This document shows positions 16,601-28,200 of a stretch of 64,000 bases of DNA, one piece after another. The DNA comes from Corydoras sp. C115 (Eukaryota; Chordata; Actinopteri; Siluriformes; Callichthyidae): NCBI GenBank assembly GCA_019802505.1, contig JAFMOC010000002.1, forward strand, positions 6,817,001 to 6,881,000, written 5' to 3'. Position 1 is the first letter of the stretch; the number at the start of each line of letters is the position of its first letter. Position numbers and translations under genes: made by a program. A model generated the notes under the pieces. It saw nothing but the letters and a program-made list of their open reading frames with translations. It did not search any database and was not told the origin of the DNA.

Positions 16601-17428
16601 AACTTTGATCTAAATATTTTTTGTACTAATTCACTTGCATGAGATGATGTTCACTGGGAAATTACAAATCACTTATGTAAGCTCTGAATAAGTGTGTCTG
16701 CTAAGTTTAAGTGTTGTAAATGTAATAAAAATTACATTAGCAAAAGACGGCATGTTCTACAGAACTCGTAATTTGAACCATATTGTTTTAGAAATGAAGT
16801 TGTGTATGTCCTTATTTATTTATATTTTGACCAGATAACCCACTGAGCACTTATGTGAATCCAGCAAAGTGGGTTATATGATGAATCCAGAGGTTATACA
16901 TTTGTACAACTGATGCTTCAAGCAGTTTAATTTAATAAAAGTCCAAAACAGATAAGCTGTAAATGCTCCACAATTTTTGACTCATTTCTTGACTCATTTT
17001 GAAGTGGTGTAAAATTAAATTTCAATACTTAAATATTACATATTATATTGATCTTAATGTGGCTTTTAAAGCTTTAGATGAACACGGCATTACCTGTATG
17101 TTTTATTTAGTTCATGGTACTTTTATTTCTCAATGACATTTATTGCTCAGCTGTGCTGTTTATGCTATTTATATTTAAATTAATGGGGCGTAGTTATCGC
17201 ACAGCTCTATTCTGCTGTTTTTCAGACAATGTGAAAAAACATGCATATGTAATTCTAATGGTTTATTTGATTGGCATATTTATTTAATATTTGCTATATT
17301 GTATTTTTATGCATTTATCATTACCTGAGTGGCATTTCTTTGAAATTTGGGGACGCATGCATGGAATATGCTGGAAAAAGATACGTTTATAAAATAGATG
17401 ATGCAAAATATATATATATTTTATATAT

Positions 17429-17433
<5 letters not shown>

Positions 17434-17513
<80 letters not shown>
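17434..17513. repeat. (TA)n microsatellite left of the mariner/pogo-type element
   Basis: About 40 TA units running straight into the transposon terminus. Confidence 0.95.
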
Positions 17514-17517
<4 letters not shown>

Positions 17518-17519
<2 letters not shown>

Positions 17520-18143
17520 GTGATACCTCGGTTCTCGAACATAATTCGTTCCGGGAGGACGGTCGAGAACCAAATTGTTCGAGAACCGAAGCAATGAAAC
17601 CCATAGGAAATAATGGAAACTGGATTAATTCGTTCCAAGCCCCAGAAAATGCCTATTTACTGGCCTAATTTGTATATAATATGTAGAAAAACATGAGTCT
17701 CAACAAGAAATAAGAAATAAAAGTGTATTTATTAAAACTAAAAAAATAAAATGTACTGCACAGTACAGTAAATTGTGTTTCATTTACTGTACCTGTACCA
17801 ACCTTTATGGCAGGAGGGAATGAATGTGGAGGGAGGAGGGGAATTGTTTTGAAGGGGAGTCCTCTTCAATAAAAACAGAGGGTAACTGCTCTTCGGGTGT
17901 TTCTCTCTCCACAAAACGTGACTCTCTCCAAAAAAACGTGACTCTCTCCACAAAAACGTGACTCTCTCTCTGCACTCTGATGACGCAAAAGGCGCGCTGG
18001 GCCGAATGAACGCCATTCGGCTCAGCTCGGCTCATTTCGGACGTTCGGATGTTCAAGTTCCAAATATTTGTTCGGATTCCAAGACAAAATTTTCTCGAAT
18101 TTCCTGGTCGAATACCGATTTGATCGAAAGTCAAGGCGTTCGA

Positions 18144-18150
<7 letters not shown>
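17518..18150. mobile_element. Mariner/pogo-type non-autonomous element in a TA microsatellite
   Basis: Begins CAGTGATACCTCGGTTCTCG, a terminus typical of TA-targeting mariner/pogo-like elements, and has TTCGAAC-type repeats inside. The right end is diverged (TCGAAAGTCAAGGCGTTCGAC). It is bounded by (TA)n on both sides. It carries a tandem of three CGTGACTCTCTCC units near 17926-17970. No transposase frame. Confidence 0.55.

Positions 18151-18186
<36 letters not shown>
18146..18186. repeat. (TA)n microsatellite right of the mariner/pogo-type element
   Basis: About 20 TA units directly following the element's right end. Confidence 0.95.
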
Positions 18187-18190
<4 letters not shown>

Positions 18191-18798
18191 GCAGGTTGTT
18201 CTGAATATATGACTAGACTATCATTTAGAACATTGACTTTAACTTTAACAAAATATTACAAAAATATTTTGTAATATATGTGGATTTGGAATTAGTTTAC
18301 AGATGCTGAATATTTTACATTAAAGGAGAGCAGGGTCAGAAACATTACTACAGAAGTCCAAGAAGGATGTTTTAATAGTGTGGTTAAAGGAAAATGTCAA
18401 AAAAGTACGTGTTTGTGTGCAGTTTTATTTATTTATTTTTTTAAAATCTTTTCTCAATTAATACATGCAGACAGGAACCGAAACATTAGTTGGTCCTAAG
18501 ACTTGGATTGAGAAATGACTGCCATTTTTTAAACAGAAAACAGGCTAGTAATTAGTTTAATAAGTGGAGAATATGTTTTCATTAATATTGCAGAGTGGAA
18601 TTCAGTGAGCAGGTTATTAAATGTAGCAATAATATCAGGAATATAAACTTAATGTTGGAGTTGAGATGCTTGAGATTATGTTTTTATGTATAAAATATGT
18701 CTCCACAAAATGATCTAAAGTAATATGACATTGTAAAACGAGGTGGCTTAAATAGGAGAATGGAATTCACTAATACACAACATAATGTAGTAGATAAT

Positions 18799-18834
18799 AT
18801 GGAATTCCCTAAGATTCCATATAGGGAATTCCAT
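18799..18834. repeat. 12-bp inverted repeat
   Basis: ATGGAATTCCCT (18799-18810) and AGGGAATTCCAT (18823-18834), about 160 bp upstream of the acceptor-like sites before osbpl3 coding exon 1. Confidence 0.8.
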
Positions 18835-19111
18835 TTGAATTCAAATCTGAACTTAACTCTTCAGTCAAACAGTCAAACTTTTCAAGATATTTCTCTGCCT
18901 TTTGCAGCTCTGTGTCTCTGATTACTATAAGTGGTATAAGAGTGAATTTATATTATTCTTTAACTTTTTTTACTTATTCTGTGTCTTTTTTTCTAGTGTG
19001 GCACCATGTCCAGGTTGGTCAGTAAGCAGTGCTGAGTCTCATCAATCTCCAACCTCTTTTCCTCTGCTCATGTTTTGCCCCACCCTACAACAATCTGGAT
19101 GTTTGTAGGAA

Positions 19112-19207
19112 ATGAGTTCGGAGGAGAAGAGTTCTACCATGTCCCAGAAGATCTCCTCCTTGTCCCGTAGCAACAGTAGCACCTCCTCCAAACATGACAG
19201 CCGACAG
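19112..19207 (+). CDS. osbpl3: osbpl3 coding exon 1 (start codon)
   Basis: Residues 1-32, Ser/Thr-rich, ending SSKHDSRQ as in ORP3/ORP6. The ATG lies three bases after a likely acceptor (AG at 19107-19108), so the 5' UTR must come from an upstream exon. The donor is GTACAC at 19208. The next intron (19208-21155) holds TA/CA microsatellite DNA near 19758-19838, a SINE at 20020 and an L2/SINE tail fragment at 20961. Confidence 0.85.
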
Positions 19208-22200
19208 GTACACATCTATCAGGATTTTAATGTTACTTGATTACTGATGCAACTTTAATTATTATTTAACATTTAAGATCCTGTTTTAATGTGGATGGCT
19301 TTTACCTTTTAAACATTTTTTTATTTTTTTGTTCATTGTTTGATTGTTGAATGCAAATGTAGTTGCAGTAAAATCATTAAAATTTTTATGATTTTCTCTT
19401 TTATGAGGTACAGTAAATGTATGAGCTTTTTAGTACCTGATCATCCCGGTTTTTACCACTTAACCTTCACTTAATTAAATTTTTTGCACTCATTAAATAT
19501 CCTTTTACACATAATGTATAAACAACTTCACATACAGTGGTGAAATATATTTTACTTGAATTCATCATGCAGCTAATTTGTTTTACAAAGTACATTCAAC
19601 CTCTGCTCTGTTCATTTCTGGAAACTGCACCATTGCCAGCTGCAGTAAATATTTACAGCCTTTTTTTATAATGATGTTAAAATGTTTTAAATGCAGGATT
19701 AGAATAACCCTACGTTTCATGATTTATGATTTTTAATAATGATTATTTATATATGCAGTGTATATATATATATATAAACACACACACATATATATCATTT
19801 AATAATTAATTATTTATATATATATATATATATATATAAAAACACAAATTTCTTGATAATTCAAACATAAAGCCGGAATAGAAAAAAAACATGATTAACC
19901 ATGATGACCAAATCCAGGTACACTCCGTGAATCCATAGCTTGTAAATCCAATATTAGCAGCAATAACTATAATTATTATTTAATTAATTTTGTGTATAAA
20001 TTCATCACTGTCTTACATCCATCCATCCATTATCTTCCACTTTATCCTCTACCAGGGGAGAACGTTTCAGGTGCTGGGCAAATACACCCAGCACAGGGCG
20101 ACAATCTATCGCTGGGCAAACACTCACTCACACACACACACACACACACACATTATATGGGGCAATTTGGAGAATTTAATTGACCTTGATCCATGTTTTT
20201 GGACTGTGGGAGGAAACCGGAGAACCCAGAGGAAACCCACATAGACACAGGGAGAACATAGAAACTTCACCCAGATTGGGATTCGAACTGGTAATCTATA
20301 GTACTGAGAGGCAAACGTGCTAACCACTATGCCACCGTGCTGCCCCACTGTCTTACATCAATCTAAAACATTTTGGTCCACATTTTTTTATAACATTAAT
20401 TTATTTCAGTTTAGTTACATTTGTTTATATACAGCTCTGCCGCAGCTTTTGAATTGGGTTAAGGTTTGGACTTGACTGGGCCTTTACCTTTTTATTCTAT
20501 GCTGACATGGATGTCCATTCTGATTAGACTGACAGTTGCCATGTGTTTTTTTACTTGTAAATAATCTTTCTTACTGTGAAATAAGAGTTTTTGCATTTTT
20601 GACCTTCTTTTCTCACCCAACACTTTCTGTCTGTGATTCTCTCTGTCTGTGACTTTTAATCTTTGCCTTTTAATTTGACCCACTTATCATTACCCAATCT
20701 ACTTGATATTTTGCATACATATTAATGGCGCATAACAAAGGTTGTTAATGTAAAATTTATATGTAAATTATATTTTACATTTAAATTATATGTAAATGTG
20801 AACGTATTAATTAATTTTATGTGATTTTTTTTTTTAGGTTACTTGTTTAACATTAATTCTGATGTCTTTCCTCCTTGCTGAAAATCACTTAATTAAGGAA
20901 ATAAACACTACTCCTGCTTTTTAGTTTAACTTTTTGTGCAATTTGTCATATCTTGTTTGTTTACATTTACATTGTCATTTATCAGACACTTTTATCCAAA
21001 GCGACTTACAAATGAGAACACGCTTCAAGTTTCAGATTGTACTTACCTAAATACCCTGTAGAAATTATATTTTTTTTTATTCTGCCGTGGTTCATAAATA
21101 GTAAAATTTGAATAGAAAATATTTCCCATATTTATGTATGTACTTTTGTTCACAGGACAGCTGGGAGGTTGTGGAAGGGCTGCGTGAAGGGTTAGGAAAT
21201 GTTCAAGAACCTCAGAAGCAGACAGGCTTCATGATGAAGAAAAGAAAATGGCCAATGAAAGGCTGGCACAAGGTCAGAGTCAAAATGCAGATTCTGATTC
21301 AAGGCATTAGAATCATGTACTGTTTGAAGTCATTTTTGAAGGACTAAGCATTTAGAAATTTTAATCACAGGGTTTTGACTGACACTCATACACACACTCA
21401 CAAACATTCGGTTGCATTCATTACTTTGTTAGTAGTCAGGTGTTTATTTTCAAGAGGTTTTTGGGCTGTGTTAGCTAATTACATGCATGATCTCCATATG
21501 CAAACAAACTTTTGAAATAAGTGACTTCAAGTTCTCAGTGGTAATGGTAAGTTTGTTTATTATGCAAGTTTATCTGCAAACTGTATGAAAAGTATGTATG
21601 ACTGGATGACTATTTTATGAAATTAAAAGTGAAAGCAAAAAAACTGACCATTTATCTGATGGTGTTAATTAAACAGACAAAGTTTAATTTTTTATAGTAA
21701 TAATAAATCAACACAACTAGGGCTGCAACTAAAGATTATTTTAATAATCGATTAATCGGTCGATTATTTTTTTCGATTAATGGATGAATCGGATAAATAA
21801 TTTTTTCCCCTATGTCTTTACATTTAGTCATGTAGAATTATTAAGCAGGTCAATAAATGTATGGTTTTATTTACAGTATGAGTTTAAGGCATCCAAGTAG
21901 CCCAAAGAGCAATTAAACACATATCTCAAACACACTGGCACAATATGTAGCATAATGTGAAAAAAATACTAAATTGCACAAATTTGTGTAGCTGTAATAT
22001 GTTACCTAATCCCCATAGACTGCAGTGTCTTTAATCATATTTTGTCAAAAAATTAAAACGGGAAGCTTGATCGTTAATTACCACCATTGTGTACAAGTTG
22101 TATGTATTTATAAAGCACATTTAAACACTGCTTAAGATAATTAAACAAAAATATAAACACACGTTCTCCATCGCTGCCATTATCCAGTTAACCAAAAACA

Positions 22201-25200
22201 GCATGAATCGTGCTCTGTTGATTCACTTCAAAACTAAAGAACCTCGGTATATTGTAGTGATTTACTCTGCTGTTAAGCTTCATCCTCATCGGTGACTCCA
22301 ACATGTTGAGTTTCAGGTGGTGTATCATCACCATGGTGCTCATTGCATGTCAATTCATTTTCGCAGAGCGTGAAATGCTCCCGCAGTTTTGATTATTTAA
22401 ACGGAAGCTTTTTTTCTGCGTTGGCTGTTTCATTTGCAGAACTTATTTAACTTGTTTCATAGATCCCGCCTCATTCTGATCAACCCGCTATTTTTCTCCA
22501 GCGTTGTTAAAGTGCTGCAGGTGATGTGAGTGGTTATGATATTGCGAGTAACGCGGAAATTGTGCTAACCAAAAAATTCGATAACGAAATTTGTTATCGA
22601 CACTTTTACTAGTCGATTTTTATCGATTTTATCGATTCGTTGTTGCAGCTCTAAACACAACTGCATTGCACTGCTCCAGTTATACCTTATTTGCTACTTC
22701 TAACCCATATAATGAAGATAAATGAAACAAAACTTCTTGTGAGCAGTATCTTTTAGGAGCAACTAAATGGATTTATCTTTTTTGTTTTGCACAGCCACTT
22801 TGAGGATAAACTTATTAGTCACTGGTAGTCGAAGATCAAGGTTGAGTTTTTGATGTGTTAAACTGAATGTAGGTTGTAGGAGAGAATGAGTGAAATTGAT
22901 TGATGAAGACTAAGCTAAAGTGAGAGCAAGCTATAGAACTTTATATATATATATATATATATATAAGCAACATTATATAAACCCAGAAATGAACACTTGT
23001 AATCTGTTCAGAATCTTATTCAAGCTTTGTTAATATGTTTTTCTGTCAGTTTTTCATTCTTTTATTCTGACTTTCTTTTGTTCATTCTATCTACAGAGAT
23101 ACTTCTTTTTGGATAAGGGCATTCTGAAGTATGGAAAGTGCTCAGCGGACGTGAGTAAAATGGGTATCCATCACTCAGAAATGATTTCCCCTTAGCACTA
23201 CCATTAGCAGCCTTTGCACATGTCCACACACACATTTCCAGTCATTCACTCACTCCCTATTGTCTGCCGCCCATGGGGTTTTTGCCACCTCCTACGCATT
23301 TATCTTTTCACTGACAGAGTTTAAACTTGTTCTTTCTATGATTGATCTGCAGTGAGAGCTACTGTGAAGCTATTTAAAAATGCTTTTAAAATAAGATATA
23401 TTTATTTTTAACAGGAAAAACTGAATTTATATTTATATCTTCAGCAAATATACACTTAATTGTGGAATTCTTTCCTTACTTGTTTTTGGTACTGTTTTAA
23501 TACAGTAATGAGGTGGACTTGAATGTATGGTTGTAAGATATATATATATTAGAAACCGAAATAGAAATCAGTCTATACAGAACAACAGGTCACAGTTATG
23601 TATAAAGATGACCTAATACTTTAGTCATATAGTCATAAGGAAGACTATAAAAAACATTATAAAAGGCAACAGATTGCACAGCAACAAAGTTGTGCATATG
23701 ATGATTCAATAGGTATTGCATGAGTGTTATATGTTCATTTGGGTGTTGATTGTACAGTCTTACTGCAGCAGGAATGAAGGACCTGTGGTAACGCTCCCAA
23801 ACACACTTTGTAGTGAAGCAGCCGGTCACTGAAGGTGCTGCCCAGTGCTGCTAGAGTCTCATACATGGTGAGGGATTCATTGTATAAGATCTATAAGAGT
23901 TGTTAGCTTGTTTAGCATCCTCCTAACTTCCACCACCTGCCCCGGGTCTAAGGGTTCCCCCAGGACAGACCGGGCCTTCCCAAATAGTTTGTGCATTTTG
24001 TCTGCATTTGTTGATTCTGCTGGCCCAGCACACCACTTTATAAAATATGGCTGATGCCACCAAAATGTCAAAAAATATTTTAAAGATATTTATTGCCTCA
24101 GTATATGTATAGATGTATAGTTGTAATTACACTAAATGATGACATGTAATGCTGCAAACACATTGAAAATAATCCTGTTTTCCTGAGATAGCCTGTACTA
24201 AGTTTGGGCACTATGGTTAAACAGCAGTGCTGTGCAACTGTCCACAACCTTTTGACAAAAAAAAATGTAACAAAATTTTGTTAGTTACGTATCGTTATTG
24301 TAGTTATATTATGAAAATGGAAATTCTTTTACATATCCTTACTGATGATTTAAACTTTAACCCAGATATTGTACTTTTTCTGTTATGAGTAATTCATATG
24401 CAAAATAATTGATAACATTATTGATATTTAGTACCACTGAAGTGCTTTAAGCAAGCATGTTGTTACAGTAGATTTGACCTCATTCCTCTGTCCTCATTTT
24501 CTTCCCCAAAAAGGAGGAGCTAGAGTACTAGGGTAGAAAATAAGGACAAAGCTTTAAAAGAAATGCCATGCATCCTATGTCCTATAAAGAAATTGTTCAA
24601 GATCATGTTACAGTTTCCAAAACTAAACAATTAAGTATGTTTTAGAACATTATACATCTTAAACATGTATAATTATATATATAATTATTATAATGGCGGC
24701 ACAGTGGCTTAGTGGTTAGCACATTCGCCTCTCAGCGCTAGGGATTCCCGGTTCGAATCCCCATCTGGGTGGAGTTTCCATGTTCTCCCCGTGTCTGCGT
24801 GGGTTTCCTCCGGGTTCTCCGGTTTCCTCCCACAGTCCAAAAACATGGATCAAGTCAATTGAATTCTCAAAATTGCCCCATATAGAGGGTGTCTGTGTGA
24901 GTGAGTGTGTGCCCAGCGATGGATTGGCGCCCTGTCCTGGGTCTATCTGCCCAGCGCCCGAGACGTTCTCCCCTGGATGGGCATGGGGAACCCCACCGCA
25001 ACCCTAATAGAGGATAAAGTGGGAGATAATGAATGAATGAATTATTATAATTACAGATTAGAAAATTAAAATGTCATTTATTTTATTCTTGTTGCAAAAC
25101 TAAATTAAAGAAACACCAACTTTCAACCTTTCTTTCATACCTGAATCTGAATTATTGAACCATTTAAATATCTTTATATAGGTGTTGTAGCATTTTAACA

Positions 25201-28200
25201 TTTAGGTAATATAATAAAAATGTTTTTTTAAATGATCCAACCAAAAAATAGAATACGAGGTCAGTAAAGTAGTTACAATTTAACGCCATCTTTGTAGTAA
25301 CGACAGCCATCAGTTGACTTTAATATATCTTTACACATCTACCTAGAAGTCACAAAGTTTTTGTTTTTTTGTGTTTGGGGTAATCATTCTAGAAGGTAAA
25401 ATATTTGACTATTCACAAATTGTTAATAGAGGGATATCTAGGGATATCTAATTTTAGCCTAGAATTTTAAATTACTGCTGACATTCATTTTTAAATTAAT
25501 ATCCTCACAACGTAGTTTTGACAACTCTGTATTTTACATTAATAATTGTGTGTTTTAGATGCTGTTGTGTGTAATTCCAAACATTGGACTTGCAGTTTGG
25601 TCCAAAAAGCTTAGTCTTAAAGGTGCCTAGGTGACTACACACAGCCAGGGACAGTATGGGACCAAGTAGTATTAAATATATATAACTGTATATGCTATAT
25701 AAAATAGTTGAAAAATATCAAATCATATAAAAATCTCAAAAAAATGTAATAAAATATAAATTACAAGATTAAAAGTAAACAAAACCTAGATGTTGTTGGT
25801 AAAGGTATATAAATACAAATTCAATTCTACACAGCTTGCAGAGTATGATGTGTTAAGCTAATCATTAAAAACATCACAAATTTAACATGCTGATGTTCAC
25901 ACCTGCAAAGTGACTTTTTTTTCTGTTTAAAAAAAACTAGTATTATGCTGAAAATACGCCATTCACTGTAGTGGTGCAGTGCTTACTACCGATAAGTGTA
26001 CTTATATTAAATTGTTGTGTAGATTTGTGTTTAACAAAATACACCTACTGTGTTTCCAAGATCGAGAAGGGCAAACTGCATGGGTGCATCGATGTGGGTC
26101 TGTCAGTAATGGCTATTAAGAAGAAATCTAATTGCATTGATTTGGACACAGAGGAAAATATCTATCATCTCAAGGTATATGACACTTAGACATACATGAG
26201 GAACATTGATTCATAAGTGTCAAGGTCATTAAACACACACCTCACTGTAGCTCCTGAAGACTCTACAGCCATGATATGTTGTATGTTTTATCTAGTTAAA
26301 CAGTTTCTACCGTGTATTGACAATCTTGTATAGAGTGATATGAATGAACATTTATTTATGTTGTGAATAAGATAGAACTAGACGTAGTAAATGTAATATA
26401 AATTGGATTGACATATTTTCTGCCCATCATTAATAGAGCCAAGGGCAGAAAACCACATGGACAAGAATTCATTGCAGACAGAAAAACACATTTACACACT
26501 TTTACACATAGGGAAAACTTGGAATCACCAAACCCAAAAAGACACATTGAAAACGTATAGAACAAAGAGAGGTCTTTGTTTTTTCCAGACATGTAATCCA
26601 GGACCTTATTGTGTCACTGTGCAGAACACATTATTTTGTGAAATAAGTTACTTAAATTTCTCCACTTCATCAAGAATTTATTTTTTAGGTACTTTTATTG
26701 TCTCACAAACATACTGAGAATAATACACTGCAATAGACTGGCAACTCATTTAGAGTGTATTCCGTGCTATGTATCCAGCATTTCAGCGTTTGCCTCAGGG
26801 CTTACTGTGACCCTTTTCAGTGAGAATCTAATATGTATGAATGAAAGAATGACAAATAAAAGCTGATAGGAAGGGCTACTTAATTTGGATGTTAACTTGA
26901 TTGCACGACACACTGAGAAGAATATAGAGCATGTTTTGTTATCGGAGCTAATAGGACTGAACTGAACTTGTCAAAACCTCATCCAAGATTGGGTTTCTAT
27001 AAATGAGAATGTAGCATATCATTACAATATGTCTGTGCTCCCAGATCAAGTCTCAGGAGCTGTTTGATGAATGGGTCTGTAAGCTCCGTCACCACCGGCT
27101 ATACAGACAGAATGAGATCGTCATGCTGCCTGCTGAGAAACCCCTCTTCAGCCCACTCTTTGCCTCCACCCCACCTCCCAGCTTCACTGAGAACCAAGCA
27201 GCCAGGAAGGTAGCCATCATCAACCTTTTGCTTTCTAGTCATCACTTACTTTGTAGTCAGAATGATCTCTTACTGGGATCTCTAATAAGGGCATGCAGGT
27301 CCAGGATACATTTTATAGATTTATGTCTCCATTTGTCTTTAGCATGCTTCACTTGCAAAGCAGGCTTCTCTCCACTCGCCATTCACCTTCACCAGTCAGG
27401 CCAAGGTGGCCTCCTGGCTCCAGTCATCTGATGAAATGGACAAGTGCTCCAAAGGTGTGCGTTCATTATGTAGACACACACATGCACCATGTTCTACATC
27501 AATAATGTCAGGGTTGCAGTTTTTATCAACTCTGCCTTATATTTCCTTGTTTTGTTATTTTTGTGTTGCTATCACCCACCATCCGCCTACTTTCTTTCTG
27601 TGTTTCTCTCCATCTGTCTCCCTTATTCTCACTCTGTCTTTACCCTACTTATTCTCTCCAAAGAGCTTTCCGAGTGTGAGGCACAATTACTGGAGCTGAA
27701 TCACCTGCTGAGGAGTATGGAGGTTTTGCACCGTACCTACTCAGCCCCCGCTATTAATGCCTTACAGGTAAAACTTTCTATTTTAGCAAACAATCATCTT
27801 GCTATTAATAAGTAACCAAATGCAAATTGGGTACCATGTCTAAAGAACTTTTAAATTATAACTCATACTTAAAAACATATTTTCAGTACCAAATTTACAG
27901 ACTCACCAGATTATTCTATCAGTATTTTTCCCCTAATGGCACAGACACATTCCACGATTACTTTTAATGTCTTGTGTACTTTGCTTTGTGGTTCAAATCA
28001 TCATAAAATACAGGACCACAAAAAAAAATAGAATCTGCCTTTAAATATAAGTAAATAATGATAGATAAAAAAGATTGGTAAACAATGTCATGGACCATTC
28101 CAAAATAAATTAAAAGGGAATCTAACAAAATGTTAATGTGATTGCCTTTAATTAGCCAGACAGTGTAATATGTCACACAAATGAAAAAAGTACTTAATGT

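Larger units (their letters stand above)
3100..19108. other. Upstream or 5' intron region of osbpl3
   Basis: No coding exon recognised over 16 kb. ORP3 genes usually have a distant non-coding first exon, so part of this is probably its first intron; the promoter was not located. Contents: a small inverted repeat at 4189-4239, an ATT repeat, three SINE copies, a hAT-like element, a CT/CA microsatellite and a TA-flanked transposon. Confidence 0.5.

Noticed and set aside
17910..17975. Regularly spaced direct repeats resembling a CRISPR array
   Set aside because: Only three short units inside a vertebrate DNA transposon; no cas genes and a eukaryotic context.
18996..19108. Earlier acceptor (TTTCTAG before GTGTGGCACCATG) as the start of the first coding exon
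   Set aside because: The ATG at 19009 runs out of frame with the ORP3 start; an extended 5' UTR from this site remains possible.
24695..24770. tRNA-like sequence with A- and B-boxes
   Set aside because: It is the tRNA-derived head of a SINE with a target duplication, not a tRNA gene; no true cloverleaf or anticodon arm is kept.
27123..27431. A 102-residue open frame starting inside osbpl3 coding exon 5
   Set aside because: It reads through a good GT donor into intron; homology to ORP3 stops at 27209 and resumes at 27343 in another exon.
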